From Candidatus Brevundimonas phytovorans (GTDB lineage: Bacteria; Pseudomonadota; Alphaproteobacteria; Caulobacterales; Caulobacteraceae): a stretch of DNA of 64,000 nt. Made by a program: the position numbers and the translations under genes. Under the pieces are notes generated by a model that was given only the letters and a program-made list of their open reading frames with translations, did no database searches and was not told the origin of the DNA. Within the stretch, counting starts at the first letter, position 1. Every line of letters starts with the position of its first letter. Of this stretch, positions 17,786 to 25,645 are shown piece by piece. The stretch spans positions 2,443,001 through 2,507,000 of the forward strand of contig CP119309.1 in NCBI GenBank assembly GCA_029203145.1, given 5' to 3'.

Positions 17786-18196
17786 ATGACCTCCACCACC
17801 CTCACCCCCCGCTCTCGCGCAAAAGCCGATTATCTGAACCTGGCCCTGTGGACCTTCCAGGGCTGGATCGCGATGTTCTTCGTCGCCGCCGGCTACGCCA
17901 AGCTGACGGAGTCGATGGAGAATCTGACCGTGCTGATGCACTGGCCCGCCATGGCCAGCGCCAACTTCGTGCGCGGTCTGGGCGTGGTCGAGATCGTGCT
18001 GGCCCTGATGGTGCTCAGCCCCCTGGTGTCATGGCGCATCGGTCGTCCTCTGCTGCTGACCGCCAGTGTCGGCCTGCTGGCCTTGCAGAGCATCATGCTG
18101 ATCCTGCACGCCATGGAGCTGAATATCGGCCTGGCCCTGACCAACCTCTTCCTGATCGCCATCACGGCGCCGGTGTTCTGGTTCCGCCGTCACTAG
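17786..18196 (+). CDS. DoxX-like small membrane protein
   Basis: A 136-residue integral membrane protein with four hydrophobic helices (about 20-40, 60-80, 88-108, 112-130). The N-terminal FFVAAGYAKLTESM stretch resembles the DoxX/DoxX-like family, in which a helix is followed by a G-x-x-K-L motif. Members are linked to thiosulfate, oxidative-stress or quinone-related redox functions, but most are uncharacterised. The ATG start directly follows the palindrome and promoter region. It stands alone, with 150 bases before the MerR gene. I cannot assign a substrate. Confidence 0.7.
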   Translation: MTSTTLTPRSRAKADYLNLALWTFQGWIAMFFVAAGYAKLTESMENLTVLMHWPAMASANFVRGLGVVEIVLALMVLSPLVSWRIGRPLLLTASVGLLALQSIMLILHAMELNIGLALTNLFLIAITAPVFWFRRH

Positions 18197-18315
18197 GCGA
18201 CATCGACAGGTTTCCTCCCCGGATCGGCCGCGGCGGGCGCTAGCTCGCCGCGGCCGATTTGCGTTTGCGACCCCCGCTGTTCACAACTTGTCGAGGGGAC
18301 GGTGGAGAAGCTTCC

Positions 18316-18333
18316 CTTTACGTCCGCGTCAAG
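18316..18333. promoter_or_regulatory. probable MerR-family operator (LiuR-like palindrome)
   Basis: CTTTACG-tccg-CGTCAAG is an 18-base imperfect palindrome (6 of 7 arm positions pair), 13 bases before the ATG of the MerR gene. LiuR-like MerR regulators of acyl-CoA degradation genes use TTTACG...CGTAAA-type sites, so this is a plausible autoregulatory operator that also controls the downstream dehydrogenase genes. Confidence 0.5.
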
Positions 18334-18346
18334 TTATGGATGACGC

Positions 18347-18832
18347 ATGGCGACCGCTGATGATCACCGCACCTATTCCATCCGGCACCTGTGCCGCGAG
18401 TTCGGGGCGACCGCGCGCGCCCTGCGCTTCTATGAGGACAAGGGCCTGCTGACCCCGGCCCGCAAGGGCCAGACGCGGGTCTATGACAGCCGCGACCGCG
18501 CCCGACTGAAGCTGATCCTGAGGGGCCGCCGCATCGGCTTCACCCTGCAGGAGATCCAGGAGATGCTGGATCTGTATGACCGCAAGGATCACAACGTCCA
18601 TCAGATGGCCGTGGCCCTGCGCCGTCACCGCGCCCAGGTCGAGGCGCTGAAACAGCAGCTCGAAGACATCGAGGGCGCCATCCAGACGGCTGAGGAAGCC
18701 TGCGCCTGGATGGAGTCCAAGCTGGGCGAACACCGCCCCGACCTTCTGCCGGGGGCGGACGAATACGCCAACCTGCTGAGCGAGCGGCTCAACCCCGACA
18801 CCCACTTCCAGCCTTTCAAAGCGAGAGCGTAA
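18347..18832 (+). CDS. MerR family transcriptional regulator
   Basis: A 161-residue DNA-binding protein. The N-terminal winged helix-turn-helix of MerR proteins is clear (about 9-75: YSIRHLCREFGATARALRFY, then the G-I/L-L-T-P-x-R wing). A long coiled coil at about 85-135 provides the dimer interface. No conserved metal-binding cysteine pattern is seen; the single Cys pair is not arranged as in the metal sensors. The gene lies 4 bases before an acyl-CoA dehydrogenase gene, and the type matches the MerR regulators that control branched-chain or fatty acyl-CoA catabolism in alphaproteobacteria. A palindrome upstream (18316-18333) suggests autoregulation. Confidence 0.88.
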   Translation: MATADDHRTYSIRHLCREFGATARALRFYEDKGLLTPARKGQTRVYDSRDRARLKLILRGRRIGFTLQEIQEMLDLYDRKDHNVHQMAVALRRHRAQVEALKQQLEDIEGAIQTAEEACAWMESKLGEHRPDLLPGADEYANLLSERLNPDTHFQPFKARA

Positions 18833-18836
18833 TCCC

Positions 18837-20618
18837 ATGGCCTACAAGGCGCCTGTCCGCGACCTGTCCTTCGTCCTGCACGACGTGCTGGAGGTCGAAC
18901 GCTACGCCAACCACTTCGCCGACGCCGACCTGTCCCGCGACCTGATCGACCAGATCATCGAGGAAGGCGGCAAGTTCGCCGAGGAGGTCATCGCCCCGAT
19001 CAATCGCGCCGGCGATCAGGAAGGCTGCACCATCGACGGCGACGTCGTCACCACGCCCAAGGGCTGGAAGGAAGCCTATCATCAGATGGTCGAGGCCGGC
19101 TGGACCAGCCTGGCCTTCGGCACGGAATACGGCGGCCAGGGTCTGCCCTCCATCGTCTCCATGGCGGTGGGCCAATTCACGGCGGCGGCCTCGGCGGCGT
19201 TTTCCATGTATCCGGGCCTGACGGGCGGCGCCTATCACGGCATCGAAGCCTCGGCCTCGGACGAACTGAAGCAGAAGTACCTGCCCAAGATGGCGACCGG
19301 CGAGTGGACCGGCACCATGAACCTGACCGAGCCGCAGTGCGGCACCGACCTGGGCATGGTCCGCACCAAGGCCGTGCCCAACGGCGACGGCTCCTATTCC
19401 ATCACCGGCCAGAAGATCTGGATCTCGGCGGGCGAGCACGACTTCGCCGACAACATCATCCACACCGTCCTGGCCCGCGTCGAAGGCGCGGTTCCGGGCA
19501 TCAAGGGCCTGTCGCTCTTCGTGGTGCCCAAGTTTCTGGTCAACGAAGACGGCTCCATCGGCGAGCGCAACGGCGTCCAATGCGCCGGCCTGGAACACAA
19601 GATGGGCATCCACGGCAACGCCACCTGCGTCATGGCCTATGAGAACGCCAAGGGCTGGCTGATCGGCGAAGAAGGCCGGGGCATGAACAACATGTTCGTG
19701 GTCATGAACGAGGCCCGCCTCGGCACCGGCCTGCAAGGCCTGGCCATCGGCGACGCCGCCTATCAGGCTGCTGTCGAGTTCGCCAACGACCGCCTGCAAG
19801 GCCGCGCCCTGACCGGCGCCAAGAACCCGGACGGCCCCGCCGACCCCATCATGGTCCACCCCGACGTGCGCCGGATGCTGCTGGAATCGAAGGCCTTCGT
19901 CGAAGGCGGCCGCGCCTTCATCCTGTGGACCGCTCTGCAAGCTGACCTGCAGAAGTCTTCGGACGAGGCCACGGCGACCAAGGCCAAGGACTACATGGGC
20001 CTGATCACGCCTGTGCTGAAAGCCTATCTGACCGACAAGGGCTTCCACGTCGCCTCGCTGGCCATGCAGGTCCACGGCGGCTCGGGCTACACCGAGCACT
20101 TCCCCGCCTCGCAGTATCTGCGCGATGCGCGCATCACCATGATCTATGAGGGCACCAACGGCATTCAGGCGCTCGATCTCGTGGGCCGCAAGCTGCCGTC
20201 CAACGGCGGCCGCGCCATCATGAGCTGGTTCGCCGACATCGACGCCTTCGTGGCCGAGAACGGCGACGACGAGGCCATCAAGCCCTTCGTCGACGGTCTG
20301 GCCGACACCAAGAAGAAGCTGCAGGACGGCACCATGTGGCTGATGCAGAACGGCATGGCCAACCCGGACAACGCCGGCGCCGCCTCGACCGACTACCTGC
20401 ACATCTTCGGCCTGACGGCCCTGGCCTATATGTGGGCGCAGATGGCCAAGTCGGCCCAGGCCAAGATCGCCGCCGGCGACACCGACCCCTACTATGTGAC
20501 CAAGCTGCAGACCGGCCGCTACTTCGTCGAGCGCATCCTGCCCGACGCCGCCGCCCACCTGGTCAAGATGAAGACCGGCGCCGAGGTGCTGATGCAGATG
20601 CCCGCCGAGGCGTTCTAA
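18837..20618 (+). CDS. acyl-CoA dehydrogenase, long form (DmdC/FadE-like)
   Basis: FAD-dependent enzyme that introduces a 2,3-double bond into an acyl-CoA. At 593 residues it is the long type with an extra C-terminal domain, like DmdC-type and 3-methylmercaptopropionyl-CoA dehydrogenases. Visible signatures are MNLTEPQCGTDLGMVRTKA (about 162-180), GQKIWISAGEHDF, QVHGGSGYTEHFPASQYLRDARI and the catalytic-Glu region IYEGTNGIQALDLVGRK near 440. The substrate is not determinable; DmdC annotations in this family are often loose. It is transcribed right after the MerR regulator with a 4-base gap. The N-terminal MAYKAPVRDLSFVLHDV is typical of the family and supports ATG 18837. Confidence 0.93.
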   Translation: MAYKAPVRDLSFVLHDVLEVERYANHFADADLSRDLIDQIIEEGGKFAEEVIAPINRAGDQEGCTIDGDVVTTPKGWKEAYHQMVEAGWTSLAFGTEYGGQGLPSIVSMAVGQFTAAASAAFSMYPGLTGGAYHGIEASASDELKQKYLPKMATGEWTGTMNLTEPQCGTDLGMVRTKAVPNGDGSYSITGQKIWISAGEHDFADNIIHTVLARVEGAVPGIKGLSLFVVPKFLVNEDGSIGERNGVQCAGLEHKMGIHGNATCVMAYENAKGWLIGEEGRGMNNMFVVMNEARLGTGLQGLAIGDAAYQAAVEFANDRLQGRALTGAKNPDGPADPIMVHPDVRRMLLESKAFVEGGRAFILWTALQADLQKSSDEATATKAKDYMGLITPVLKAYLTDKGFHVASLAMQVHGGSGYTEHFPASQYLRDARITMIYEGTNGIQALDLVGRKLPSNGGRAIMSWFADIDAFVAENGDDEAIKPFVDGLADTKKKLQDGTMWLMQNGMANPDNAGAASTDYLHIFGLTALAYMWAQMAKSAQAKIAAGDTDPYYVTKLQTGRYFVERILPDAAAHLVKMKTGAEVLMQMPAEAF

Positions 20619-20628
20619 TCTTGTCTTT

Positions 20629-20787
20629 CCTCCCTGTTCGCTTTGCGAATGGGGAGGTGGCGCGGCGCGCAGCGCCGTGACGGAGGGGGCGACGCCGACG
20701 TTCAAGATCGGCGCGCTCCAACACTTTGCGGCGGAGTCGCCCCCTCCACCGCTTCGCGGTCCCCCTCCCCATCAGGGATGGGGAGGA
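20629..20787. repeat. intergenic palindromic repeat cluster (BIME-like)
   Basis: The gap between the two dehydrogenase genes is almost all palindromic. GGAGGGGGCGAC (20682-20693) and GTCGCCCCCTCC (20736-20747) form a perfect 12-base inverted pair. CTCCCCATC-agg-GATGGGGAG (20765-20785) forms a 9-base stem, and TTCGC-ttt-GCGAA lies in the left part. The right end merges into the AGGAG ribosome-binding sequence of the next gene. Elements of this look are common in Caulobacterales intergenic DNA. Confidence 0.75.
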
Positions 20788-20797
20788 GAGGAAAACC

Positions 20798-21976
20798 ATG
20801 AACGTGCTCAACACACCCGAACCCGACTTCATGCAGGACGAGGAGATCACCCTCTTCTCCGACAGCGTCGGCAAATGGATCGACGAGCACGCGCCGCCCG
20901 AGAAGTTCCAGCAGTGGATCGCCAACTCCTCGGTGCCGCGCCAATTGTGGAATGACGCGGGGGACGCAGGGCTCTTGGGCCTCAGCCTGCCGGAAGAAGA
21001 CGGCGGCTTCGGCGGCGACTATCGCCATGAGGTGGTGCTGATGCGCCAGCTGGGCTGGAAGGGGGCGGACCACTTCGGCATCTCGCTGCACAACGCCATC
21101 GTCATGCCCTACATCTGGCACTACGGCACGGCCGAGCAGAAGGCGCGCTGGCTGCCGCGTCTGGCGTCTGGCGAACTGGTCGGCGCCATCGCCATGACCG
21201 AGCCGGGCGCCGGTTCGGACCTGCAAGGCGTCAAGACCACCGCCGTCAAGCAAGGCGACCACTATGTCCTGAACGGCTCCAAGACCTTCATCACCAACGG
21301 CCAGTTGGCCAACTTCATCATCGTCGTCGCCAAGACCGATCCGGCCGAGGGCGCCAAGGGCACGTCCCTGATCGTGGTCGAGACCGACGGCGCCAATGGT
21401 CAAGCGATTGGGGGCTTCGAGCGCGGCCGCAACCTGCACAAGATCGGCATGGAGGCCAACGACACCTCCGAGCTCTTCTTCAACGACGTCAAGGTTCCGC
21501 TGGAGAACGCCATCGGCGGGGCTGAGGGCCTGGGCTTCGTCCAGCTGATGCAGCAACTGCCGCAGGAGCGCCTGAACATCGCCGTTCAGGGCGTGGCCGC
21601 CGCCGAGCGCGGGCTGGAAGCGACGCTGGACTACGTCAAGCAGCGCAAGGCCTTCGGCAAGCGGGTCATCGACTTCCAGAACACCCAGTTCAAGCTGGCC
21701 GAGGTCAAAACGAAACTGACCGTCGCCAAGGTCTTTGTCGATCACTGCATCGGCCTGCACCTCAAGGGCCAGCTGGACGCCGCCACCGCCTCCATGGCCA
21801 AATACTGGGTCACCGACATCCAGGGCGAGACCATCGACGAGATGCTGCAGCTGTTCGGCGGCTACGGCTACATGAACGAGTACCCGATCGCCCAGCTCTA
21901 CAAGGACGCCCGCGTCCAGCGCATCTACGGCGGCACCAACGAGATCATGAAGCTGCTGATCGCGCGCACGCTGTAA
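20798..21976 (+). CDS. acyl-CoA dehydrogenase
   Basis: A 392-residue FAD-dependent acyl-CoA dehydrogenase of the standard length. The signatures are AMTEPGAGSDLQGVKTTAVK (about 130-150), ERLNIAVQGVAAAERGLE, RKAFGKRVIDFQNTQFKLAE, LFGGYGYMNEYPIAQLYKDAR, and the catalytic-region ending RIYGGTNEIMKLLIARTL. It probably acts with the long-form dehydrogenase upstream in fatty or branched acyl-CoA breakdown. I chose ATG 20798 because AGGAG (20784-20788) lies 9 bases before it. That ribosome-binding sequence is partly inside the repeat hairpin 20765-20785, so the repeat may affect translation. Confidence 0.94.
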   Translation: MNVLNTPEPDFMQDEEITLFSDSVGKWIDEHAPPEKFQQWIANSSVPRQLWNDAGDAGLLGLSLPEEDGGFGGDYRHEVVLMRQLGWKGADHFGISLHNAIVMPYIWHYGTAEQKARWLPRLASGELVGAIAMTEPGAGSDLQGVKTTAVKQGDHYVLNGSKTFITNGQLANFIIVVAKTDPAEGAKGTSLIVVETDGANGQAIGGFERGRNLHKIGMEANDTSELFFNDVKVPLENAIGGAEGLGFVQLMQQLPQERLNIAVQGVAAAERGLEATLDYVKQRKAFGKRVIDFQNTQFKLAEVKTKLTVAKVFVDHCIGLHLKGQLDAATASMAKYWVTDIQGETIDEMLQLFGGYGYMNEYPIAQLYKDARVQRIYGGTNEIMKLLIARTL

Positions 21977-22007
21977 AACAGACCACCGGGGCGGTATGGG
22001 GTGGCGC

Positions 22008-22895
22008 ATGATCGTCCGCTCCCGCCCCGGCCCGCTGGAAATTCTGTTCGCCATCAACGGGTCCATCCTGCCGCGCGTGGTCGGGCGGCTGGCCCTGACC
22101 GTGGTCATCACCGTGGCGGCGGTTCTACTGCACCGGGCGCGGCCCGACCTGCCGGTGCATCTGGCGGCGGCGCCCTTCGCCCTGATCGGGCTGGCGCTGT
22201 CGATCTTCATGAGCTTCCGCAACAACGCCTGCTATGACCGCTGGTGGGAGGCGCGAAAGCTGTGGGGCGAGTTGATCATCGCCGTCCGCTCCTTCGTCCG
22301 CCAGACGACCCTGCTGCCGGCTGAGCGCCGCACGCCCATGCTGGATGGCGTCGGCGGCTTCGTCTTCGGCCTGGCCGCCCGCCTGCGGGGCCGCGACGAG
22401 GCTGGCGAGATCGCCCGCTGGACCTCGGTCGAGCCCGCGCCCCACGCCACCGACGCCGCCCTGACTTCGGTGGGCCGCCAGTGCGCCGAACTGCTGCGCG
22501 ACGGCCTGATCGACCCGATCCGCTATTCGGTGCTGGAGTTGCGGCTGACCGAGATGAGCCATGTTCTGGCCGGGTGCGAGCGAATCAAGACCACGCCCCT
22601 GCCCTTCGCCTATGCGCTTCTGCTGCACCGCACGGCCCATGCCTTCTGCCTGATGCTGCCCTTCGCCCTGGCCCCCGCGCTGGGGTGGTGGACGATGGCG
22701 GTGTCCCTGCTGGTCGCCTACACCTTCTTCGGGCTCGACGCTCTGGGCGACGAACTGGAAGATCCCTTCGGCGACGATCCCAACGACCTGCCGCTGGACG
22801 CCATGAGTCGGATGCTGGAACGCGAACTGCGCCACGCCCAGGGCTGGACCGACCTGCCCCCCGTCTGGCCCGCCCAGCGCGACCGGCTGACATAG
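22008..22895 (+). CDS. bestrophin family membrane protein
   Basis: A 295-residue inner-membrane protein of the bestrophin/YneE family, pentameric anion or cation channels in the characterised members. The family signatures are MIVRSRPGPLEILFAINGSI at the N-terminus and the FMSFRNNACYDRWWEARKLWGEL stretch (about 70-90). Later come RTAHAFCLMLPF, TYTFFGLDALG-type helices and the EDPFGDDPNDLPLD motif near the C-terminus. I chose ATG 22008 because family members start here; ATG 21996 is in frame and would add four residues. It is 31 bases after the acyl-CoA dehydrogenase gene, but I see no functional link. Confidence 0.88.
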   Translation: MIVRSRPGPLEILFAINGSILPRVVGRLALTVVITVAAVLLHRARPDLPVHLAAAPFALIGLALSIFMSFRNNACYDRWWEARKLWGELIIAVRSFVRQTTLLPAERRTPMLDGVGGFVFGLAARLRGRDEAGEIARWTSVEPAPHATDAALTSVGRQCAELLRDGLIDPIRYSVLELRLTEMSHVLAGCERIKTTPLPFAYALLLHRTAHAFCLMLPFALAPALGWWTMAVSLLVAYTFFGLDALGDELEDPFGDDPNDLPLDAMSRMLERELRHAQGWTDLPPVWPAQRDRLT

Positions 22896-22907
22896 AAGAT
22901 AGCTGCG

Positions 22908-23357
22908 TTATATTTCCCGCTCATCCCCGCGAGGGCGCCACGGGCGTTTTCGCCAGACCCAGCGGGCCGCAATGACCAGCGTGGTGATCCATACCCCCAG
23001 CACCGGCAGGCCCAGGTAGGGCGCAAGCGGGACAAAGAAGGCCACCAGCCAGAACCACCCCCAGGTCAGGTACCAGCTCCAGGTCAGAACCGGCTCGATA
23101 AATCCGGGCACGCTAGCGTCGCATCGAATGAAGACGATGAGGGCATCCCCGAAATAGCACCCTGCTGGCCAAGGCCCTCCTCGGGGGTAGGGCAGAGCAA
23201 GTTGCGCATAGGTCCCGATGGAAACAATCACAGCCACGGCGACCGCCGCAAAGGGCCCCGCTCGACGCTCAAACGCTCGCAGCAATTCGCGCACTCCATA
23301 TCGATACCATCGATATGTGGATAGGATCGCATCAGACAGCAAGACGGATTGGCGCAT
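22908..23357 (-). CDS. hypothetical membrane protein, C-terminus from a repeat
   Basis: A 149-residue protein with three hydrophobic stretches (about 35-55, 88-108 and 112-132) separated by a loop with two cysteines, and a strongly basic C-terminus. I recognise no family. The last residues (RGDEREI) are encoded by a partial copy of the dispersed repeat whose full form is at 17431-17548. The reading frame may therefore have been extended by repeat insertion, or the gene may be decaying. Codon use is less GC-rich than that of its neighbours. It is convergent with the bestrophin gene (12-base gap) and divergent from rsmE. Whether it is expressed is uncertain. Confidence 0.5.
   Translation of the reverse strand: MRQSVLLSDAILSTYRWYRYGVRELLRAFERRAGPFAAVAVAVIVSIGTYAQLALPYPRGGPWPAGCYFGDALIVFIRCDASVPGFIEPVLTWSWYLTWGWFWLVAFFVPLAPYLGLPVLGVWITTLVIAARWVWRKRPWRPRGDEREI
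22917..22938. repeat. partial copy of the 17431 inverted-repeat arm
   Basis: CCGCTCATCCCCGCG (22917-22931) is identical to the first 15 bases of the arm at 17431, and the following bases diverge. It lies at the 3' end of the hypothetical membrane protein gene and encodes its last residues on the minus strand. Confidence 0.6.
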
Positions 23358-23401
23358 CAGTCCGGGATGACGGCGGCCCGCGCGCCCGCTAAATCCCTGA
23401 C

Positions 23402-24121
23402 ATGATCCGTTTGCACGTTCAGGGCGACCTCGCCCCCGGCCTCGCCGTCGCTCCGACCCTCGACCAGTCGCGCTACCTGACCCAGGTGATGCGGCTGAAG
23501 GCGGGCGACGACCTGCTGGCCTTCAACGGCCGTCACGGCGAATGGCGCGTCAGCGTGGCCGAGGTGCTGAAGAAGGGCGTCGTCCTGCGCGCCGAGGAAC
23601 AGGTGCGCGAACAGACCCACGGCCCCGATCTGGAACTGATCGTCGCCGTGGTGAAGAAGGCGCGGATCGAAACCATCGTCGAGAAGGCCACCGAACTGGG
23701 CGCCGCGCGCGTGCGACTGGCCCTGACCCACCGGACCAACGCCGACCGCCTGCGCCTCGATCGTCTGGACGCCATCGCCGAGGAGGCCGCCGAGCAGACC
23801 GGGCGGCTGGACGTGCCCCTGGTCGATGATCCGGTCAAGCTGGACGCCCTGCTGGACGGCTGGGACGCCTCGCGCCGCCTGATGTTCTGCGACGAGACCG
23901 GCGGGGCGCCCGCCGTCTCGGCCCTGACGGCGGCGGGCGGGGGCAAGTGGGCCATCCTGATCGGCCCCGAGGGCGGCTTTTCGCCGGAGGAAGGCGAGCG
24001 GCTGCGCAGCCTGCCCTTCACCACCGCCGTCTCTCTGGGCCCGCGCATCCTGCGCGCCGACACCGCCGCCATCGCCGCCATGACCCTGTGGCAGGCCGCC
24101 ATCGGCGACTGGGAGCGATAG
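23402..24121 (+). CDS. rsmE: 16S rRNA (uracil(1498)-N3)-methyltransferase
   Basis: SPOUT-class enzyme that methylates N3 of uracil 1498 in 16S rRNA of the small ribosomal subunit, using S-adenosylmethionine. The 239-residue length is normal. The N-terminal PUA-like part contains YLTQVMRLKAGDDLLAFNG. The knot region shows KKARIETIVEKATELG, the SAM-binding LIGPEGGFSPEE (about 187-198) and SLGPRILRADTAAIAAM near the C-terminus. The gene is followed 70 bases later by gshA; this rsmE-gshA order is common in alphaproteobacteria, which supports both calls. Confidence 0.96.
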   Translation: MIRLHVQGDLAPGLAVAPTLDQSRYLTQVMRLKAGDDLLAFNGRHGEWRVSVAEVLKKGVVLRAEEQVREQTHGPDLELIVAVVKKARIETIVEKATELGAARVRLALTHRTNADRLRLDRLDAIAEEAAEQTGRLDVPLVDDPVKLDALLDGWDASRRLMFCDETGGAPAVSALTAAGGGKWAILIGPEGGFSPEEGERLRSLPFTTAVSLGPRILRADTAAIAAMTLWQAAIGDWER

Positions 24122-24191
24122 AAGTTTCTCGCCTCCCCTCTTGAGCGGGGCCGTATCCTCGCCCATCTAGCCGCGACAGCAGGGGTTACAG

Positions 24192-25553
24192 ATGACCGAC
24201 ACGGCGCCGCTTTCCAGAGACGACCTGATCCACGCCATGTCGAAGGGCGAGAAGCCCAAGGACCAGTGGCGCATCGGCGCCGAGCACGAGAAGTTCGGCT
24301 TCGACAAGTCCACCCTGCGCCGCCCCGCCTATGAGGGCGAGAACGGCATCCTGGCCATGCTGACCGGGCTGCAACGCTTCGGCTGGTCGCCGGTGGAGGA
24401 AGCCGGCCACGTCATCGCCCTGGAGCGCAAGAACGCCGAGGGCTTCACCGCCTCGATCAGCCTGGAGCCGGGCGGTCAGTTCGAGCTGTCGGGCGCGCCG
24501 CTGCAGACCATCCACGACATCTGTTCGGAGACCGGCCAGCACCTGATGGAGGTCAAGCAGGTCGCCGACCAGTTGAACCTCGGCTTCCTCGGCGCCGGTT
24601 TCGACCCCCTGTGGCGGCGCGAGGACGTGCCGGTCATGCCCAAGGGCCGTTACGGCATCATGCGCGCCTACATGCCCAAGAAGGGCTCGCTGGGCCTCGA
24701 CATGATGCTGCGCACCTGCACCATCCAGGCCAATCTCGACTTCGATTCAGAAGCCGACATGATCATGAAGTTCCGCACCTCGCTGGCGCTTCAGCCCATC
24801 GCCACGGCCCTGTTCGCCTGTTCGCCCTTCACCGAGGGCAAGCCCAACGGCTTCCTGTCGGCCCGCGCCAATGTCTGGACCGACACCGATCCCGACCGCA
24901 CCGGCATGCTGGACTTCGTCTTCGCCGACGGCTTCGGCTACGAGCGCTACGCCGACTATGCGCTGGACACCCCCATGTATTTCGCCAAGCGCGGCGAGAC
25001 CTATGTCGACCTGTCGGGCCAGTCGTTCCGCAAATTCATGACCGAGGGTCTGGACGCCCTGCCCGGCGAGCGCGCCACGGCCAAGGACTGGGCCGACCAC
25101 CTGACCACCCTCTTCCCCGAAGTGCGCCTGAAACAGTATCTGGAGATGCGCGGCGCCGACGGCGGTCCGTGGAGCCGCATCTGCGCCCTGCCCGCCCTGT
25201 GGGCCGGCATCCTGTACGACGCGCCGTCGCTGGCCGCCGCCTGGGACCTGTGCAAGGACTGGGACATCGCCGACCACGAGCGCCTGCGCCGCGACGTCAC
25301 CCGCCTGGGCCTCAAGGCCGAGGTGGCGGGCCGCAGCGTGCGCGACATCGCCGTCGATCTGGTCGAGATCGCCAAGCACGGCCTGAAGAACCGCGCCCGC
25401 TTCTCGGGCGGCATGGTCGACGAGCGCGGCTATCTGTCGGAGCTGGAAGACATCGCCGACAGCGGCGTGACCCCGGCCGACCGCCTGCTGGAGCTGTATC
25501 ACGGCGAGTGGCAGGGCGACGTCAGCCGCATCTATCGCGACTTCGCCTACTGA
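24192..25553 (+). CDS. gshA: glutamate--cysteine ligase (plant/alphaproteobacterial type)
   Basis: Makes gamma-glutamylcysteine from glutamate and cysteine with ATP, the first step of glutathione synthesis; cytoplasmic. The 453-residue protein belongs to the GCS2-related type found in plants and alphaproteobacteria, not the E. coli GshA type. The typical stretches are WRIGAEHEKFGF near 27-38, SLEPGGQFELSGAPL near 95-110, MPKGRYGIMRAYMPKKG near 150-167 and YADYALDTPMYF. It follows rsmE. The glutathione-using gloB lies at 33.6 kb. The ATG start is the first in the frame with a family-like N-terminus. Confidence 0.96.
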   Translation: MTDTAPLSRDDLIHAMSKGEKPKDQWRIGAEHEKFGFDKSTLRRPAYEGENGILAMLTGLQRFGWSPVEEAGHVIALERKNAEGFTASISLEPGGQFELSGAPLQTIHDICSETGQHLMEVKQVADQLNLGFLGAGFDPLWRREDVPVMPKGRYGIMRAYMPKKGSLGLDMMLRTCTIQANLDFDSEADMIMKFRTSLALQPIATALFACSPFTEGKPNGFLSARANVWTDTDPDRTGMLDFVFADGFGYERYADYALDTPMYFAKRGETYVDLSGQSFRKFMTEGLDALPGERATAKDWADHLTTLFPEVRLKQYLEMRGADGGPWSRICALPALWAGILYDAPSLAAAWDLCKDWDIADHERLRRDVTRLGLKAEVAGRSVRDIAVDLVEIAKHGLKNRARFSGGMVDERGYLSELEDIADSGVTPADRLLELYHGEWQGDVSRIYRDFAY

Positions 25554-25645
25554 ACCGGTCCGGCGGCGGCCCGCTGTCACACAGCGGCAAGGCTGCCTTA
25601 ACCGGCGCAGTTTAAGCGTGGCGATCTGTAGCCCAAGGATCACCC

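Noticed and set aside
18816..20705. 629-codon minus-strand frame opposite the long acyl-CoA dehydrogenase
   Set aside because: The plus-strand protein has full acyl-CoA dehydrogenase motifs; the antisense frame is His/Gly/Val/Asp-rich low-information sequence.
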